A stretch of 34,452 nucleotides of DNA from Caldilineaceae bacterium bin34. Lineage in GTDB: Bacteria > Chloroflexota > Anaerolineae > Caldilineales > Caldilineaceae. How positions within the stretch are numbered: position 1 is the stretch's first letter; each line of letters opens with the position of its first letter. Both the position numbers and the translations under genes were made by a program. The notes below the pieces were generated by a model. The model saw only the letters and a list, made by a program, of their open reading frames with translations. It was not told the DNA's origin and ran no database searches. Below are positions 30,954-34,452 of the stretch, piece after piece. Where the stretch lies: contig MPMO01000053.1 of assembly GCA_002238555.1 (NCBI GenBank), forward strand, positions 1 to 34,452, given 5' to 3'.

Positions 30954-32111
30954 ATGCACCACCCGGAAGGACACACGTCAAGGCTGACCCTGCACGTTGA
31001 CAGGCTGGTCCGGAACGCCCGCGCAGTGTCAGCCTGCCTGTCCCCGAGAACCCGGTTGCTGGCAGTGGTCAAGGCCAATGCCTACGGACACGGCCTCGAG
31101 GCGGCCGCCAGAACTCTTGAACCCCTGGACGAGGTAACCGCGCTGGCCGTGTCGGCGTTGCGGGAAGCCACCGTTCTGCGAACACACGGCGTACGGAAGG
31201 GGATATTGATTTTGGGTCCGACTGCCAGTGACCACTACCCGCGCGCGGCGGCCGAGGGACTGTCACTGACGATTCACCAACCCCGGCAGATCGATGGGTT
31301 GACACGGTACGCGCACATGGCGCCTGCGGAGACACTGTCGGTTCACCTGAAAGTCGACACGGGCCTGCATCGACTGGGATTTGCCCCCGACGAAGTACCC
31401 GGATTGCTGGCGGATCTGGCCCCACTGCAGCCAGCCGTCAAGGTGTCGGGGTTGTACAGCCACTTCCACTCGGCCGATACCGAGGACCTGGCTTCGGCCA
31501 AGGCCCAGCTGAAGTGCTTCAGGGACCTCGTGGCGAACCTGGAACGACAGGATCTGCGGCCGTCCCTGTGCCATATCGCCAATACCGCCGGCACCTTGCG
31601 CATGCCCGAAGCGCACATGGACATGGTGCGCGTGGGTGGCGCGCTCTACGGATTGAACCCAAATCACGAACACTGCCGTCTACCCGAGACGATTCAGCCC
31701 GTTTTGTCCTGGCGCACGGAAGCGGTGCAGGTGCACGAAGTCCGCGCCGGAACGGCACTGGGCTATGGGCTCTGTTGGCAAGCGCGGCGACCCAGTCGGA
31801 TCGCCGTGTTGCCGGTCGGGTACGCCGACGGATTGCCACGTACAGCGCCCGGAGTGGTAATGGTTCGGGATCAAACCGTGCCGCTGGTGGGCACCCGCAG
31901 CATGAACATGTCGTTTGTCGACGTCACCGGCATCGACAACCCTCCTGTCCAACCGGGAGAACGGATTACCCTCATCGGCCCCGACAGGGGGAGTACCTTG
32001 GACTGTAGCCGGATCGCGGACCTGGAGGGGACGATCGAATACGAGGTTACCGCCCGGATTCCGGAGAGCGTCCGCATTCTGCGCGCGATCGCGGGCGATT
32101 CGGCCGCTTGA
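30954..32111 (+). CDS. alr: alanine racemase
   Basis: PLP enzyme that makes D-alanine for peptidoglycan; 385 residues. PLP-lysine motif LLAVVKANAYGHG near the N-terminus, VHLKVDTGLHRLGF, SHFHSADTED, CHIANTAGTLRMPE, DMVRVGGALYGLNP, catalytic-Tyr motif TALGYGLCWQ, VLPVGYADGLPR and the C-terminal TRSMNMSFVDVTG. The last usually has Met-Asp, so Met-Asn is a variant; whether it matters is unknown. Start ATG at 30954, ten bases after the previous stop, without a strong Shine-Dalgarno. It converges on rpsT over a 69-bp gap; no clear terminator was found there. Confidence 0.94.
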   Translation: MHHPEGHTSRLTLHVDRLVRNARAVSACLSPRTRLLAVVKANAYGHGLEAAARTLEPLDEVTALAVSALREATVLRTHGVRKGILILGPTASDHYPRAAAEGLSLTIHQPRQIDGLTRYAHMAPAETLSVHLKVDTGLHRLGFAPDEVPGLLADLAPLQPAVKVSGLYSHFHSADTEDLASAKAQLKCFRDLVANLERQDLRPSLCHIANTAGTLRMPEAHMDMVRVGGALYGLNPNHEHCRLPETIQPVLSWRTEAVQVHEVRAGTALGYGLCWQARRPSRIAVLPVGYADGLPRTAPGVVMVRDQTVPLVGTRSMNMSFVDVTGIDNPPVQPGERITLIGPDRGSTLDCSRIADLEGTIEYEVTARIPESVRILRAIAGDSAA

Positions 32112-32180
32112 ATTTCCGGGCCCTTCGCAACCGGACCCGACCCGGTCAATCAACCGGGATGCCAACAGGGCCGGCCGCCG

Positions 32181-32453
32181 TCAGCTGGCCGACTGAATGG
32201 CCTGTAGCTGCCTGGCCAGCCGGGACTTCGTCCGGTCCGCGAGATTTGAATGCACGGCCCGGACCCGGGCAGCCCGATCCAAGGCACTGGACGCCGCCTG
32301 CACGCCTTCCACCGCCGCGTCGGCGTCTCCGGCCTCGAGCAGGGTCCGTGCCCTGCTGACGGCATTGCGGGCCTTGGCCCGATAGAAGCGGTTGGCGGAG
32401 CGGCGCTTCGGGTTCTGGCGGGCTCGCTTGGCGGCTGACTGAATGTTGGGCAT
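32181..32453 (-). CDS. rpsT: 30S ribosomal protein S20
   Basis: 90-residue basic protein of the small ribosomal subunit that binds 16S rRNA. The N-terminus MPNIQSAAKRARQNPKRRSAN is the family signature with its Lys/Arg patches, and the C-terminus ALDRAARVRAVHSNLADRTKSRL closes the three-helix bundle. The first methionine gives exactly the family length. No Shine-Dalgarno is visible before it (TTGCTTCCTAC precedes ATG). A strong promoter and a small leader hairpin lie upstream. Confidence 0.95.
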   Translation of the reverse strand: MPNIQSAAKRARQNPKRRSANRFYRAKARNAVSRARTLLEAGDADAAVEGVQAASSALDRAARVRAVHSNLADRTKSRLARQLQAIQSAS

Positions 32454-32488
32454 GTAGGAAGCAATGGGGCTGGTTCGAACGCAACGGA

Positions 32489-32505
32489 TGACCTGTCCAA
32501 GGTCA
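32489..32505 (-). promoter_or_regulatory. leader hairpin upstream of rpsT
   Basis: TGACCT at 32489-32494 pairs with AGGTCA at 32500-32505 around a five-base loop, within the predicted ~50-nt untranslated leader. It could be a stability or feedback element; nothing in the sequence proves that. Confidence 0.3.
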
Positions 32506-32512
32506 AACCGCC

Positions 32513-32541
32513 ATTGTAGGCCGTGACTAGTGCCGGGTCAA
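32513..32541 (-). promoter_or_regulatory. rpsT promoter (-35 TTGACC, 17 bp, -10 TACAAT)
   Basis: On the minus strand TTGACC (32541-32536), a spacer of exactly 17 bp and TACAAT (32518-32513) form a near-consensus sigma-70-type promoter. Transcription would start near 32506, about 50 nt before the rpsT ATG. Confidence 0.8.
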
Positions 32542-33379
32542 CAACAAGGTCACCGTACACCGCTTCACTGTCGTTGATTGTTGTCCGGATCTGTCACTGA
32601 TTTGCCCTGCGTACGGACAAACCTTGCGCGTTGACTTCAGGCCATGGCGCGCGTCATAGCCCAAGTCAGCCACGGTGAGCAACCACGGGCGTGCTTGTTG
32701 CTGTGCAGGACGCGCGCCCCGCAGGGTCCGAAACCCTCGGCACCTTTGGTCGGATCCGCCCGCCGATGCCGGTAACGCATTCGGTGTCCAAGCATCGCGA
32801 TTGCAGCCATGCCACTTGCCTTTTGCAATCCCCAAGCGGCTTTGTGAGCGAGGCGGTGCAGTGTTAGTTTCCCTGCCGTGTCACAGCCTTATGTACACAC
32901 TGTCGCAGTTTGTCACATGATTGGCATCGTGCTCATCCGCAGTCTTCGGGAGCGGTTGCGGAATCAGGCACGGTACCTTAACGATGTGGATAGTCATCCA
33001 CGCGCCGATCCCGACGCGTGTTGGAAGCCCACGCTCAGGTCGTAAACGGCCCGACACCCCGAACGGGCCAAAAGGGCGTTGGTCATCACGATCTTGTACG
33101 CGGCCTGTAGTACGGAGCCTGATTTACAGGTCGTACGCATTTGTCCGGCCACCGGCGGGGGACGTACCGTTCCTGGTTGAAAACCGAGACGCGCAGCCCG
33201 CGGGCAGTACCCGGGGCCAAATCCGTTTGTTCACAGGCAGCGTCCCTGACCGTCGCCTGACGGGAACGATTTCGTCTCCGCGAAGAGCTGCGGCACGGGC
33301 ATGGAAGCCGTAGTGGACATCAGAGACCGAGCGGGCTGCATACAGTCCGTTGGTATGCCAAAGATCTGCAGTTGTAGTC
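32542..33379. other. about 840 bp without a recognisable gene
   Basis: Between the rpsT promoter and the LRR gene. Short frames occur on both strands (for example 32527-32835 and 33124-33420 on the minus strand) but none carries a family motif that I trust. Base composition is a little lower in G+C than the surrounding genes, as in the LRR gene, so this may be decayed imported DNA. No tRNA, hairpin terminator or array found. Confidence 0.4.
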
Positions 33380-34216
33380 TTAACCCATTTCCGGGGGTGG
33401 CCTGAAGCCCCCGTCCTCAAGACAGAATTCCAGACCCAACTCCTCCCACCACGGTTTCGACCCGGAAGTTGGCATGCCGAGGTTGGACCAGGCCGGGGGC
33501 AGACAGCCGGACCACGAGTTACCCATTAGCCTCAGTCCGTAATACATGTCCAGGGGCAAGGCTCCCAGTTCGGGGGGGATGGCTCCCCCAAACAGATTGT
33601 CCTCCAAGTTCAACCCCTTAAGGTTCGTGAGTCGGCCCAGTTCAGGTGGAACCTCATCCGTCAGCCGATTGGAAGACAGGGACAGGTACATCAGTGATGT
33701 GATTTGGCCCAGTTCAGCGGGGATTGGACCCTGCAACTGGTTGAGATCAAGATGCAGTCGTTCCAACCGCCTGAGCTGGGCCAGCTCAGGCGGAATTGTA
33801 CCGCTCAACTGATTGTTGATTAGCCACAGTTCCTCCAGGGACGTAAGCTGGCCCAGTTCGAGCGGGATCGCACCACGCAATTGATTGTCTGAAAGAGCCA
33901 GATCTACCAAAACATCCAACTGGCCCAGTTCAGGCGGGATCGCACCTGAAAGCCGATTGAGCCCTAGGGACAAAATTCTCAGCGACGTGAGTTGGCCAAG
34001 TTCGGGAGGAATGGCACCGCTCAACCGGTTCGCGGCAAGAGACAGTTGTTCCAACCGAGCGAGTTCACCTAGGGCAGGAGGAATGTTCCCTCCCAACTGG
34101 TTGCGCCCCAAATACAGGGTGTCTAGGGCCGTGAGCTGTCCCAGTTCGGGCGGGATCACTCCGTCAAGGTCGTTATTCGCCAAATCCAGTCGTTGCAGTG
34201 CAGCGAGTTGGCCCAA
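33380..34216 (-). CDS. plant-type leucine-rich repeat protein, 5' end missing
   Basis: Nine 24-residue LRRs of the plant/bacterial extracellular type, consensus PELGQLTSLxxLxLxxNxLxGxIP, plus a partial one in front. They are followed by a C-terminal cap GLRLMGNSWSGCLPPAWSNL ... LGLEFCLEDGG with a Cys pair typical of secreted members. In related proteins an N-terminal signal peptide and a DRxALxALYxxTGGxNW cap precede the repeats; both are absent. The same frame is open upstream to a TAA at 34349-34351 and reads LRR-like sequence (PGQLAQLEILDLSDD), but the first usable start codon is a TTG at 34216, in the middle of a repeat. So this is probably a 5'-truncated remnant, or an upstream frameshift is present. 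Composition is less GC-rich than the core genes. Confidence 0.7.
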   Translation of the reverse strand: MGQLAALQRLDLANNDLDGVIPPELGQLTALDTLYLGRNQLGGNIPPALGELARLEQLSLAANRLSGAIPPELGQLTSLRILSLGLNRLSGAIPPELGQLDVLVDLALSDNQLRGAIPLELGQLTSLEELWLINNQLSGTIPPELAQLRRLERLHLDLNQLQGPIPAELGQITSLMYLSLSSNRLTDEVPPELGRLTNLKGLNLEDNLFGGAIPPELGALPLDMYYGLRLMGNSWSGCLPPAWSNLGMPTSGSKPWWEELGLEFCLEDGGFRPPPEMG

Positions 34217-34348
34217 GGTTGAGGGAATCGGACCCTGTAAGCCATAATAATCGGTTGTTTGTGCAGGTGAAATATCGATGTAGGCATCATCGCTGAGATC
34301 CAGGATTTCCAGCTGCGCCAGTTGGCCAGGGCAAACGCAAAGTCGGAT

Positions 34349-34452
34349 TTAGGGCAGGGCAGCGGCCAGAATCCAGGGTTGGCGTCCGATGCGGTCGCGC
34401 AACAGCCCGATGGACACATCCTTGCCGGAATGCTGCTGAAGCGTGCGCAGCA
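34349..34452 (-). CDS. C-terminal end of an unidentified protein (partial, runs off the window)
   Basis: Reading leftward from the window edge the frame gives LRTLQQHSGKDVSIGLLRDR, then IGRQPWILAAALP and TAA (34351-34349). It is in the same frame as the LRR gene that follows. It is too short to assign. It could be the end of a separate gene or the interrupted N-terminal part of the LRR gene. Confidence 0.3.
   Translation of the reverse strand, partial: LRTLQQHSGKDVSIGLLRDRIGRQPWILAAALP

Noticed and set aside
32527..32835. Transposase remnant on the minus strand
   Set aside because: A few residues recall IS transposases (ADLGYDA), but there is no DDE pattern, no inverted repeats and the start overlaps the rpsT promoter.
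33500..34220. Regularly spaced repeats as a CRISPR array
   Set aside because: The 72-bp period is the coding repeat of the LRR protein, with an open frame throughout and diverged units.

Overview
The window is GC-rich bacterial chromosome with dense coding and several short four-base start/stop overlaps. The lineage is not certain. Uma2-type proteins, sulfolipid genes, mevalonate-entry enzymes with an archaeal-type HMG-CoA synthase, a YitJ-like homocysteine methyltransferase/MTHFR fusion and an S20 protein unlike the usual proteobacterial form recall Chloroflexota or a similar marine or host-associated lineage. The RND-type periplasmic adaptor at the left edge argues for a cell with two membranes. 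I leave the phylum open.

Left part (1-4579) is accessory and decaying. It holds a C-terminally short RND efflux adaptor gene (minus strand) and an intact 870-bp IS5-family insertion sitting exactly between that gene's Shine-Dalgarno and its start codon. Next come a Uma2-family gene cut by one in-frame TGA, a ~195-bp imperfect palindrome, and about 700 bp with no gene.

Middle-left part (4580-11140) holds divergent sqdB and a GT4 glycosyltransferase (sulfoquinovosyl diacylglycerol synthesis), a pyrophosphate-dependent phosphofructokinase, a small unknown gene, tRNA-Arg(TCT), and ThuA-like and Gfo/Idh/MocA-like sugar genes.

From 11141 to 32111 everything is on the plus strand: maf, a uvrD/pcrA helicase broken by a 130-bp partial duplication, an AI-2E/PerM permease, a mannose-6-phosphate isomerase and a nitroreductase. 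Then come three membrane genes (two divergent NuoL/M/N-like proteins flanking a small multi-pass protein), HMG-CoA reductase and synthase, the homocysteine methyltransferase/MTHFR fusion, a GlcD-GlcE fusion and GlcF (glycolate oxidation). The run ends with an MDR dehydrogenase, a half-size EamA protein and alanine racemase. The tight spacing from 21225 to 32111 suggests one or a few long transcripts.

Right part (32181-34452): rpsT on the minus strand with a textbook promoter, about 840 bp without a recognisable gene, then a plant-type leucine-rich-repeat gene on the minus strand that lacks a proper 5' end, and the tail of an unidentified gene at the edge.

The most interesting items are the antiporter-subunit trio without any redox partner, the helicase duplication (real or assembly error), the IS that separated a ribosome binding site from its start codon, and the Uma2 gene with an internal UGA.
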